64,000 nt of DNA from JALZKA01 sp963715405 (lineage in GTDB: Bacteria > Actinomycetota > Thermoleophilia > Solirubrobacterales > 70-9): the NCBI GenBank assembly GCA_963715405.1, contig OY970239.1, positions 806,001 through 870,000 on the forward strand, read 5' to 3'. Position 1 is the stretch's first letter, and every line of letters begins with the position of its first letter. Positions 24,345-31,485 of the stretch are shown here, in pieces. The notes below the pieces were generated by a model, which saw only the letters and a list, made by a program, of their open reading frames with translations, made no database searches and was not told the origin of the DNA. The position numbers and the translations under genes were made by a program.

Positions 24345-24386
24345 CGGCTGGGGGCCGAGCGGTCGCTGGTTCAAATCCAGTCGCCC
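24345..24386 (+). repeat. att-like repeat copy 3 (right end of the island)
   Basis: It matches the tRNA-Pro 3' half for 42 bases, from CGGCTGGGGGCCGAGCGGTC through the T-arm to TCGCCC, then diverges (TGCTCAAG instead of the acceptor end). Core genes resume directly after it. The shared sequence includes the anticodon-stem to T-arm region usually used as crossover site. Confidence 0.8.
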
Positions 24387-24418
24387 TGCTCAAGCCCCGA
24401 TGCGAGATAATCATTCGG

Positions 24419-24517
24419 ATGACCGACCTACCGATGATCGACAGCGGCGACGATTGCTGCGGCGACGACTGCTGCGAAGCGTGCCCGCCCGACGGCTGCC
24501 CGTCCGACTGTTGCTGA
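24419..24517 (+). CDS. Cys-rich 32-residue peptide upstream of arsC
   Basis: A short frame MTDLPMIDSGDDCCGDD then CCEACPPDGCPSDCC stops at 24515-24517, four bases before the arsC start. It has eight cysteines, six of them in three vicinal Cys-Cys pairs, and seven acidic residues, with no Lys or Arg. Vicinal thiols bind As(III), Cd(II) or Zn(II), so this could be a metallothionein-like chelator or metallochaperone serving the arsenate reductase. The inference rests on composition and tight linkage. The alternative is a Cys-codon leader peptide regulating arsC by translational coupling. Confidence 0.6.
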   Translation: MTDLPMIDSGDDCCGDDCCEACPPDGCPSDCC

Positions 24518-24521
24518 CCTA

Positions 24522-24926
24522 GTGGCGCACGCGCTCTTCGTTTGCTTGCACAACGCGGGGCGCTCGCAGATGAGCCAAGCCCTGTTCGAGCGGGCGAGCG
24601 AAGGGCGTCACTCCGCTGCGTCAGCAGGCACCACCCCCGCCGAGCGCCTGCATCCGGAAGTGGTCGAGGTGATGCGAGAGATCGGCATCGATCTGACCGG
24701 CCGCACGCCGCAGAGGCTCGATCGCGCTGCCGCCGAGCGGGCCGATGTGGTCGTGACGATGGGCTGCGGCGATGAATGCCCCTACATCCCCGGGAAGCGC
24801 TACCTCGACTGGGACCTGCCCGACCCGAAGGGGCTTCCGCTGGCGGAGGTGCGAGCGATCCGCGACGAGATCGACCGCCGGGTCCGCGGTCTCGTGGACG
24901 AACTGGATCGCGCGGCCGTCTCCTAG
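24522..24926 (+). CDS. arsC: Arsenate reductase, low-molecular-weight tyrosine-phosphatase fold (ArsC, thioredoxin-type)
   Basis: The 134-residue protein starts at GTG. The PTP loop is Cys8-LHNAG-Arg14-Ser, the nucleophile for arsenate. Cys82 and Cys86 (GCGDECP) provide the resolving pair that relays the disulfide to thioredoxin or mycothiol. The YLDWDLPDPKG motif supplies the general-acid aspartate. It reduces As(V) to As(III) for efflux. No arsR or arsenite pump is adjacent, but the Cys-rich peptide directly upstream probably shares its mRNA. The length is normal for the family. The stop overlaps the end of a small convergent gene. Confidence 0.93.
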   Translation: MAHALFVCLHNAGRSQMSQALFERASEGRHSAASAGTTPAERLHPEVVEVMREIGIDLTGRTPQRLDRAAAERADVVVTMGCGDECPYIPGKRYLDWDLPDPKGLPLAEVRAIRDEIDRRVRGLVDELDRAAVS

Positions 24927-25075
24927 ACGAGGAACCCTGAAGCGCCGGCAACGAGCGCCACCACCACGACCGCCCCGGCCGTACCGAGAATCGCCCTTCC
25001 TGCCCGGGTCTCTCCGACCAAGCCGGCGATACCAAGAAGCGACGCACAGATGGCGATGAGGCCCAGCGCGAACAT
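24923..25075 (-). CDS. Small two-helix membrane protein
   Basis: A 50-residue frame, MFALGLIAICASLLGIAGLV then GETRAGRAILGTAGAVVVV, consists of two hydrophobic helices joined by a short charged loop. An upstream in-frame start at 25141 would add basic sequence overlapping the divergent gene and is less likely. Its stop overlaps the arsC stop by four bases. No known family. Confidence 0.5.
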   Translation of the reverse strand: MFALGLIAICASLLGIAGLVGETRAGRAILGTAGAVVVVALVAGASGFLV

Positions 25076-25139
25076 CGCGCGCTCCTGTCTCACGCCGTGC
25101 TTCTCTCGGGCGCATTTCGCGCCCGCTAGCGTTTGTCCC

Positions 25140-25409
25140 ATGAGCAGTCAGCAAGTCCCCGGAGGGGTAGTCCACAAGCTCCCCACAGATCTGCGCGAGG
25201 CGCTCGTCGCCAACGCGACGGCGCTCGATGCGTGGAGGGACATCACGCCCCTGGCGCGCAACGAGTTCATCTGCTGGGTCGAAGAAGCGAAGCAGGAGGA
25301 GACGCGTGAGCGCCGCATACGCCGGACCCAGGAAGAGCTCGAGGAAGGCATGCGCCGCCCCTGTTGCTGGCCCGGCTGCAAGCACCGCGAGCGCAACGGA
25401 AAGCCTTAG
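25140..25409 (+). CDS. YdeI/OmpD-associated (bacteriocin-protection-like) family protein
   Basis: The 89-residue product contains LPTDLREALVANATALDAWR, DITPLARNEFICWVEEAKQE and TRERRIRRTQEELEEGMRRP. This is the characteristic W-x-x-L-x-P-x-x-R-x-E-x-x-x-W-V-x-x-A-K-x-x-E-T-R pattern of the YdeI C-terminal domain. Longer family members carry an N-terminal DUF1905-like domain that is missing here. The C-terminus has CCWPGCKHRERN, a possible metal site. Associated by homology with antimicrobial-peptide or bacteriocin resistance; the role here is unproven. Confidence 0.8.
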   Translation: MSSQQVPGGVVHKLPTDLREALVANATALDAWRDITPLARNEFICWVEEAKQEETRERRIRRTQEELEEGMRRPCCWPGCKHRERNGKP

Positions 25410-25451
25410 CGCCGCGACGAGCCTGAAGCCTTAATCGGCAACCGCGCACGG

Positions 25452-26609
25452 TCACTCGCTGATCGTGCCTCGCCTCACCGCCTCCGTCCCGAACAGCTCG
25501 CGCACCTCGTCGAGCGCTCGATCGAGGGCGGGTGAGGAGCGACCGATCGGAAGCTCGAGCTGGACCGCCGCGTCATCGCCCAGGCTCTGAACCGTAAGCC
25601 CGACCATGGTGAGACCGCGGCGCTCTATCTCGGGCAGCGTTTCGCGAGCGAGCGACCTCGCCGCGGCGAGGATCGGCTCCGAACCTGCCGTTGCATGCGA
25701 CAGCGTGCGAGATCGCGTCGCTCGCTTGTAGTCGCCGAAGCGCATGCGCATGATCACCGTGCGCCCGACGTGTCCGCCCTTTCGCATCCTTCCCGTCACC
25801 CGATCCACCAGCGAGACCAGGGCCGCGTCGAGCTCCTCCGGACGCAGGCGCGAAAGGCCCATTCCTCGCTGCGCGCCGACTGATCGCCGCCCGCGGCCGA
25901 TCCTGACCCTTCGCGGGTCTCGGCCGAGCGCGAACGCGTGCAGACTCCGCGCGCCCGCGCGGCCAAGCACCGTCTCGAGCTCTTCGCGCGTCATCGCGGC
26001 CACCTGGCCCACCGTCTCGATCCCGGCGCTGTGAAGCCGCGTGGCAGTCGCCTTTCCAACCCCCCAGAGCGAGTCGACCCGAAGCGGGTGGAGAAAAGGG
26101 AGCTCGCCGGCGCGGTCCACCGCCAGAAGGCCCTCGGGCTTCGACATCTTCGACGCCATCTTCGCGATGCCCTTTGATCGCGCGATACCGACGGAGAGCG
26201 GCAGCCCGATCTCATCGTGAACGCGCCTTCTGAGCTTCATGGCGATCTCGACCGGATGCCCCGCGATCCGCTCGAGCCCCCGGACGTCGAGAAACGCCTC
26301 CTCGAGCGACATTCCCTCGACCACGGGCGCCGTGTCCCGAAAGACGCGAAAGAGCTGTCGCGAGGCTTTGACGTATGCATCGAAGTCGGAGCGCACCACG
26401 ACGAGACCGGGGCAAAGTCGCCGCGCCTTCTCGGCCGGCATCGCCGAGCGCACCCCGAACGCCCGTGCCTCATACGTCGCCGCCATGACGATCCCCGGAC
26501 CGACCGCGACCGGCTTACCTCGTAGTTCTGGGTCGTCTCGTTGCGCGACCGAAGCGAAGAACGCGTCGCAGTCGGCATGAAGGATCGTCGTCTCTTCAAG
26601 CACGAACAT
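25452..26609 (-). CDS. dinB: DNA polymerase IV (Y-family translesion polymerase)
   Basis: This 385-residue protein carries the Y-family palm motifs HADCDAFFAS (catalytic Asp13) and SLEEAFLDV (101-109). The second usually reads SIDEAFLD, so Asp103 is conservatively Glu here. GIARSKGIAKMASKMSKPEG, the HhH segment LWGVGKATATRLHSAGIETV and the little-finger domain complete it. It copies damaged DNA at stalled forks. The indicated ATG lies inside an SOS box, so either the mRNA is leaderless or translation begins at the GTG two codons later. The gene faces away from the lipoprotein gene, with the SOS box between them. Confidence 0.92.
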   Translation of the reverse strand: MFVLEETTILHADCDAFFASVAQRDDPELRGKPVAVGPGIVMAATYEARAFGVRSAMPAEKARRLCPGLVVVRSDFDAYVKASRQLFRVFRDTAPVVEGMSLEEAFLDVRGLERIAGHPVEIAMKLRRRVHDEIGLPLSVGIARSKGIAKMASKMSKPEGLLAVDRAGELPFLHPLRVDSLWGVGKATATRLHSAGIETVGQVAAMTREELETVLGRAGARSLHAFALGRDPRRVRIGRGRRSVGAQRGMGLSRLRPEELDAALVSLVDRVTGRMRKGGHVGRTVIMRMRFGDYKRATRSRTLSHATAGSEPILAAARSLARETLPEIERRGLTMVGLTVQSLGDDAAVQLELPIGRSSPALDRALDEVRELFGTEAVRRGTISE

Positions 26610-26616
26610 ATGTTCG
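26603..26616. promoter_or_regulatory. SOS box (LexA operator) overlapping the dinB start
   Basis: The perfect 14-base palindrome CGAACATATGTTCG matches the actinobacterial LexA consensus (CGAAC-N4-GTTCG). It covers the predicted dinB ATG. LexA bound here would block dinB transcription and derepress it after DNA damage. Confidence 0.85.
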
Positions 26617-26676
26617 CAGCCGTGTCAAGGCTTCCTCGCCCCGGCGAGCGCCGGATCGCGTGCCACGATAAGCGCC

Positions 26677-27852
26677 GTGGCAGAGCCGCCCAACAACCGC
26701 TTCGCGGCTTCCGTGCTGGCAGCTCTGGCGCTCGGTTTCGCCGGATGCGGAGGCGGGAGCGACGAGGCGGAGCCCGACGCCTCGAACGAGACCGGCCCGC
26801 AGAAGGTGGAGGCCGGGGCTTCGGGAGTCGAAGGGGTGCCCCGGCCCGCCGATCCCGGCGCGGCGCAGATTTGGCTCACAACCGGCGAGCAACTCAAGCC
26901 GGTCGAGCGAGAGCTCGCTGGCGGCTCGGAGGCAGAAGCCGCTGCCAAGGCGCTCGTGGCGGGACCGACCGAGGCAGAGGAGGCGGGAAACCTCGACGCC
27001 GCCAGCGAGATCCCGGCGAGCGTAGAAGTCGAAAAAGTTGAGGTGAGCGCAGACGGGACTGCTGTAGCCGAGTTCTCGGAGGAGTTCCTGTCGCAGATCT
27101 CCGCTGATCCCGAAGGGCGGACCGAGCGCGAGCAGGAGACGCTCGACGCCCGCCTCAGCCAGGTGACCTACACGCTCACCCAGTTCGACGAGGTGGAGGC
27201 CGTGAAGGTCGTCTCGGGCGGCATCTCGGCAGGGCCTGCGCGTGAGCGGGACGACTTTGCCAAGCCGGCGGGCGGCCCGCCACCGATACAGAAGGCGAAG
27301 GGCTCACAAAGCGAAGCCACCCGTGACCTGCAAAAGCGCCTCGCCAAGCTGAACTACTTGCCGCCGGGCGCCGTGGACGGCCTCGACGGCTACCGCACCG
27401 AACAAGCCGTGATCGCGTTCCAGTCGTGGGAGGGACTCGCACGCGACGGTGTCGTCGGCCCAATCACCCAGGCCGCGCTGGACAAGGCGAAGCCGCCCAA
27501 GCCGAAGGAGTCGGGACCCTCCAAGCGGATCGAGGTCTACCGGCAGAAAGGCGTCGCCCTGTTCGTGCGGGACGGCAAGATGAAGCGCGCGGTACACGTC
27601 TCGGCCGGCGCCGCCTCGACGCCCACGCCGGCGGGCAGCTATTCGGTCTTTCGCAAGGAGAGGAACTCCTGGTCGGTGCCCTTCCAGCAGTGGCTGCCCT
27701 ACGCCTCCTACTTCAACGCCGGGATCGCCTTTCACGAATACGCGCAGGTCCCGACCTACCCCGCGTCGCACGGCTGCGTCCGGGTACCGTCGCCAGAGGC
27801 ACGCTTCGTCTACGACTTCGCGTCGATCGGCACCGCGGTCATCGTTCTCTAA
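26677..27852 (+). CDS. Lipoprotein with GerMN, peptidoglycan-binding and L,D-transpeptidase (YkuD) domains
   Basis: The 391-residue protein starts at GTG. A signal with lipobox (ALGFAGC) predicts lipidation of the cysteine near residue 24. Residues about 60-185 resemble a GerMN domain (IWLTTGEQLKPVERELAGG, LSQVTYTLTQFDEVEAVKVV). A PG_binding_1 domain follows (ATRDLQKRLAKLNYLPPG, TEQAVIAFQSWEGLARDG, about 215-275). The YkuD active site is at the C-terminus, with His365 and Cys367 in SHGCVRVP. The enzyme should form 3-3 crosslinks in peptidoglycan at the outer face of the membrane. It is divergent from dinB with about 60 bases between them. Confidence 0.9.
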   Translation: MAEPPNNRFAASVLAALALGFAGCGGGSDEAEPDASNETGPQKVEAGASGVEGVPRPADPGAAQIWLTTGEQLKPVERELAGGSEAEAAAKALVAGPTEAEEAGNLDAASEIPASVEVEKVEVSADGTAVAEFSEEFLSQISADPEGRTEREQETLDARLSQVTYTLTQFDEVEAVKVVSGGISAGPARERDDFAKPAGGPPPIQKAKGSQSEATRDLQKRLAKLNYLPPGAVDGLDGYRTEQAVIAFQSWEGLARDGVVGPITQAALDKAKPPKPKESGPSKRIEVYRQKGVALFVRDGKMKRAVHVSAGAASTPTPAGSYSVFRKERNSWSVPFQQWLPYASYFNAGIAFHEYAQVPTYPASHGCVRVPSPEARFVYDFASIGTAVIVL

Positions 27853-27909
27853 GCCACCCCGTGCCTGTGAATCGCCGTCTCGGGACGGGTGCCCTGGCAG
27901 GATGGGGTC

Positions 27910-29067
27910 ATGACTTCCACCACCGCCACGCCGACCGACCTCTATTCGATCCCCCAGCAGCACCAGGACTTTCGCGATCTCGTCCGCCAGATCGCCCAAG
28001 AGCAGGTCGCGCCGCGCGCCGCCGAGATCGATCAGACGGACGAGTATCCATGGGATATCCGGAAGATCCTCGCCGAGCAGGACATCCTGGGCCTTCCGTT
28101 CGCCGAAGAGCACGGCGGCACCGGGACCGGCACGCTGATGCTCCAGATGGCGGTCGAGGAGCTCGCGAAGGCCTCGGCGGCAGTCGCCCTCATCCTCATG
28201 GTCCAGGAGCTCGGCACGCTGCCGATCCAGCTCTTCGGCTCGGACGAGCTGAAAGAACGATTCCTGCCGGACTGCGCCACGGGTGAGAAGTCGCCGGCGT
28301 TCTGCCTTTCGGAGCCCGACGCCGGCTCGGCCGCCGCGGATATGCGCACAACGGCTAAAAAGGACGGCTCGGACTGGATCCTGAACGGCACCAAGAGCTG
28401 GATCACGAACGCCGGCATCGCCGACTTCTACGTCGTTTTCGCCTCGACCGATCGGGAGAACAAGCGCGCGACGGCGTTCGTGGTGGAAAAGGACGCCGGC
28501 GGGTTCTCCGTGCCGAAGTACGAGCACAAGCTGGGCATTCATGGCTCGCCCACCGGCCAGCCGGTGTTCGAGGAGGTGCGCGTGCCCGAGGAGAACGTGA
28601 TCGGCGAGGTCGGGCGCGGAATGGCCGTCGCCCTCGGCACACTCGAGCGCACCCGGCTCGGCGCCGCCGCTCAGGCCGTAGGCATCGCGCAAGGCGCGAC
28701 CGACTATGCGAACGACTACGCCAAGGAGCGCCAGGTCGGCGGCAAGCCGATCAACGAGCTCCAAGGAATCCAGTTCAAGCTCGCAGACATGCAGACGAAG
28801 ACGGCCGCAGCGCGCGAGCTTCTCTACAAGGCGTGCGCGATGGCCGACCGCGGAGACGAAAGGCTCGGCATGTACTCGTCGATGGCGAAACTTTTCGCCT
28901 CAGACACCGCGATGGAGGTGACCGTCGAGGCCGTACAGGTGCTTGGCGGGTATGGCTACGTGAATGAGTACCCGGTCGAGCGCATGATGCGAGACGCCAA
29001 GATCACGCAGATCTACGAGGGGACGAACGAGATCCAGCGCGTCGTGATTGCGCGCCACATGCGCTAA
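27910..29067 (+). CDS. Acyl-CoA dehydrogenase
   Basis: The 385-residue product starts MTSTTATPTDLYSIPQQHQ; an in-frame start seven codons upstream is less likely. The flavin and substrate motifs of the family are present: FCLSEPDAGSAAADMRTTAK, a SWITNAGIADFYVVFA beta strand, GRGMAVALGTLERTRLGAAA, and GGYGYVNEYPVERMMRDAK. The catalytic glutamate is in QIYEGTNEIQR, as in short-chain and branched-chain members. It oxidises acyl-CoA to the trans-2-enoyl form, passing electrons to ETF. It stands alone; no beta-oxidation partner is adjacent. Confidence 0.95.
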   Translation: MTSTTATPTDLYSIPQQHQDFRDLVRQIAQEQVAPRAAEIDQTDEYPWDIRKILAEQDILGLPFAEEHGGTGTGTLMLQMAVEELAKASAAVALILMVQELGTLPIQLFGSDELKERFLPDCATGEKSPAFCLSEPDAGSAAADMRTTAKKDGSDWILNGTKSWITNAGIADFYVVFASTDRENKRATAFVVEKDAGGFSVPKYEHKLGIHGSPTGQPVFEEVRVPEENVIGEVGRGMAVALGTLERTRLGAAAQAVGIAQGATDYANDYAKERQVGGKPINELQGIQFKLADMQTKTAAARELLYKACAMADRGDERLGMYSSMAKLFASDTAMEVTVEAVQVLGGYGYVNEYPVERMMRDAKITQIYEGTNEIQRVVIARHMR

Positions 29068-29187
29068 TCGGCGAAGAAAGGTTCCTACGTCATGCGTCCG
29101 CAGAGGTACCGGATCGGCATGGATCCCGGGTTGACGGGGTAGTTCCTGAGAACACGGACGAATCACCCCCACTCGAAAGGAATCGAA

Positions 29188-29601
29188 ATGAGCACCGTCG
29201 CAATCATCGTGATCGCAGTAGTGGTCCTGGCGATCCTCGTCGCGCTCTACCTGGCGAGTCGCCGGCAGCAGGAGCAAAAGCGCGAGGACCGGCGAGTTAT
29301 CGCCGCGGAGCATCGCGAGGAGGCGGACCTCAGGCGCGTCGGCGCCGAGAAGGAGCAGGCGGCCGCGGACGAGCAGGCAGCCGCCGCCCGCCGCCAGGCC
29401 GCGGAAGCCGAGGAGCGCGCAGCAGCGGCAAGGCAAGAGCATGCCGCCGCCGATGCGCACGCCGAGCACGCGCAGGACATCGACCCGGACGCGCACGACG
29501 ACGACGCGGACGCATCCGCTCCGTACGACGCGGACCGGAATGGCACGTACACCGGTGACCGGCCAGTCGAGGAGGGAGAGTCGACCCGGCGCCAAGTCTG
29601 A
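29188..29601 (+). CDS. Single-pass membrane protein with coiled-coil and acidic tail
   Basis: The 137-residue protein starts MSTVAIIVIAVVVLAILVAL after an AAAGGAA ribosome binding site, giving one N-terminal transmembrane helix. A long Ala/Glu/Arg coiled-coil follows (EEADLRRVGAEKEQAAADEQ and beyond), then an acidic disordered tail (HAQDIDPDAHDDDADA). The topology suggests a cytoplasmic or external coiled-coil rod. The low-complexity composition makes homology statements unsafe. It lies 22 bases upstream of the S15-type hydrolase gene. Confidence 0.75.
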   Translation: MSTVAIIVIAVVVLAILVALYLASRRQQEQKREDRRVIAAEHREEADLRRVGAEKEQAAADEQAAAARRQAAEAEERAAAARQEHAAADAHAEHAQDIDPDAHDDDADASAPYDADRNGTYTGDRPVEEGESTRRQV

Positions 29602-29623
29602 GCGAAGGGCCGATAATGGCTGC

Positions 29624-31441
29624 ATGAGGAAAAGGCGCAGCCTTTGCATCGGCCTGCTCGCGGCGTTCGCCGCCGCGGCCGCCGGCTTCCCGGGCCCGGC
29701 GGCTGCTGCGGGTGAGCCGCTTGGACTCGACTGCGTCCCGCGCGATGAGCTTCGCGAGTGCTCCGGCCTTGCCGACAGTTGGGACGGCATCCCGCTCGAC
29801 ACAACCGTCGTGTTGCCGCCCGGGCGAACGAGGAACCTTCCACTCGTAGCGCTCGTTCACGGCTTCGGCAACTCCAAGTACGAGTACCTCGATCCGGCGT
29901 CCGAGGCCTATACCGGCAACGCCTTCACGTGGGCTCGCCGGGGCTACGCCGTGCTCGCCCACACCGCGCGCGGGCTGTGGGGCTCCTGCGGGACGCCCGA
30001 GGCGCGCCTCGCCAGCCCGGTCGCTTGCGCCGGCGGCTACATCCACTTGGCCGATGTCCGTTTCGAGGTTCGCGACACACAGGAGCTGATCGGCCGGCTC
30101 GTCGACGAGGGCCTCGCCGATCCCGAGCGGATTGGCGCAACGGGCGATTCCTACGGCGGCGGCCAGTCGCTGATGATGGCCGCCCTTCGCGACCGGATCA
30201 TGCTGCCGAGCGGCGAGTACGCGCCGTGGCGGACTCCGGACGGCGAGCGCATCCGGCTTGCCGCTGCCGCGCCCGTCATCCCGTGGACCGACCTCGTCAC
30301 GGCGGCCGCGCCGAACGGCAGCGTCTCGTCGACGCGTCCGACCTCTCGGCAGCGTGCTACGACGCCCGTGGGGGTCGAGAAGGCGTCGGTTGTGAACGCG
30401 ATCTTCGCCGCGGCGCAGTTCGCCGTCGGGCCGGGCCAGCCGGTCGGCGAGCCGTTCGTCCCGGGTCGGCCGATGGGCTACCTGTCGGCCACAGACCCAG
30501 AAGCCGACGTCGGCGGCTGGGTCACACGAACGACGCAGGGCGAGCCCTACGACGACGAGTACGCCCGATCGATTGTCGATCTCCTCGCCGACTACCACTC
30601 GGCCTACTACCTGAAGGCCGACCGCCCGCCCGCGCCGCTTTTCCTCTCGGCGGGGCTCACCGACGACCTCTTTCCCGCGGACGAAACGCTCCGCTTCGCC
30701 AACCGCACCCGCCGCAAGTTCCCCGCGCTTCCTCTCGGCGTGATGCTCGGCGACTTCGGCCACCAGCGAGCGGCAAACAAACCTGTCGAGCGCGAGCGCC
30801 TGGTCGCCGCGATCGACGAATGGTTCGCTCGCTACGTGCGCGGCGACGGTGCCAAGCCCGGCCAAGGCGTGTGGGCCACGACCCAGCTCTGTCCGCGCTC
30901 CGGCCCCGCCGGCAGGAGCTTTCACGGGGCGTCGTTTGCGTCGCTGGCCCGTGGCAAGCGCGTAAGGCGATTCGCCGAGCCGGAAACGGTGACATCGGAC
31001 AGCGGCGACCCGCAGGTTGCGGCCGCGATCGATCCCGTCTCGGGCATGGGCGACGGCTGCGTTACGACTCAGCGGTCAGAAGCGCCGGGCACGGCGCGCT
31101 ACCGGCTCAAGCCTGCACGGCGCAAGGCGCTGACGCTGATCGGAGCGCCGGTTCTCCAAGCCCGGCTTGGCCTCGGCGGCGCCGAGCCCGGCATCCCGCA
31201 GCTCGACGCCCGCCTCTGGGACGTCGCTCCCGACGGCACGCAACAACTCGTCGCCCGCGGCCTCTACCGCCCGGCCGAGGGACGAAACCGCTGGGAGCTG
31301 CACCCGAACGGCTGGCGCTTTGCCCGCGGCCACGCCGCCGAGCTCGAGCTCCTCGGCCAGGACGCCCCCTACGCGCGCCCATCGAACGGGGCGTTCGAGG
31401 TGGACGTCGAGCGCCTGCGGGTAACGCTGCCCGTTCGCTAG
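29624..31441 (+). CDS. Secreted S15/CocE-like alpha/beta hydrolase (X-Pro dipeptidyl-peptidase-like)
   Basis: Started at ATG 29624, the product has 605 residues with a signal peptide (GLLAAFAAAAAGFPGPAAAA). The alpha/beta-hydrolase nucleophile is Ser176 in GATGDSYGGGQS, with Asp347 or Asp348 in SAGLTDDLFP and His380 in LGDFGHQRA completing the triad. An extended cap lies between nucleophile and acid, and the C-terminal third (LDARLWDVAPDGTQQLVARG, FEVDVERLRVTLPV) is the jelly-roll domain typical of S15/CocE enzymes. It probably hydrolyses peptides or esters outside the cell; the substrate is not predictable. Confidence 0.88.
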   Translation: MRKRRSLCIGLLAAFAAAAAGFPGPAAAAGEPLGLDCVPRDELRECSGLADSWDGIPLDTTVVLPPGRTRNLPLVALVHGFGNSKYEYLDPASEAYTGNAFTWARRGYAVLAHTARGLWGSCGTPEARLASPVACAGGYIHLADVRFEVRDTQELIGRLVDEGLADPERIGATGDSYGGGQSLMMAALRDRIMLPSGEYAPWRTPDGERIRLAAAAPVIPWTDLVTAAAPNGSVSSTRPTSRQRATTPVGVEKASVVNAIFAAAQFAVGPGQPVGEPFVPGRPMGYLSATDPEADVGGWVTRTTQGEPYDDEYARSIVDLLADYHSAYYLKADRPPAPLFLSAGLTDDLFPADETLRFANRTRRKFPALPLGVMLGDFGHQRAANKPVERERLVAAIDEWFARYVRGDGAKPGQGVWATTQLCPRSGPAGRSFHGASFASLARGKRVRRFAEPETVTSDSGDPQVAAAIDPVSGMGDGCVTTQRSEAPGTARYRLKPARRKALTLIGAPVLQARLGLGGAEPGIPQLDARLWDVAPDGTQQLVARGLYRPAEGRNRWELHPNGWRFARGHAAELELLGQDAPYARPSNGAFEVDVERLRVTLPVR

Positions 31442-31485
31442 GCCTGGTCGAGGCGAGCCCCCGAAGGGGAGGCGAGCACTAACCC

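Larger units (their letters stand above)
6747..24386. mobile_element. Degraded tRNA-Pro-integrated genomic island (two segments)
   Basis: The region is bounded by the intact tRNA-Pro on the left and by truncated direct repeats of its 3' half at 19904-19951 and 24345-24386. This is the classic footprint of tyrosine-integrase elements using a tRNA 3' end. Between the repeats gene order becomes loose, coding density drops, and there are at least six frameshifted or truncated genes plus dispersed repeats. Core genes with overlapping starts resume directly after the last repeat. No integrase, excisionase, conjugation or phage structural gene is recognisable. It is therefore probably an old, immobile remnant, either of two tandem integrations or of one element carrying an internal att copy. 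The right segment (19951-24386) holds the subtilase and the DUF2294 operon. Confidence 0.65.

Noticed and set aside
24144..24374. Short minus-strand proteins starting MNQRPLGPQP near 6731 and 24374
   Set aside because: Their starts are translations of the tRNA-Pro sequence and its att copy, a common annotation artefact.
29330..31482. Two long frames overlapping the S15-like hydrolase on either strand
   Set aside because: No domain motifs; Arg/Pro-rich composition typical of off-frame translation of high-GC coding DNA.
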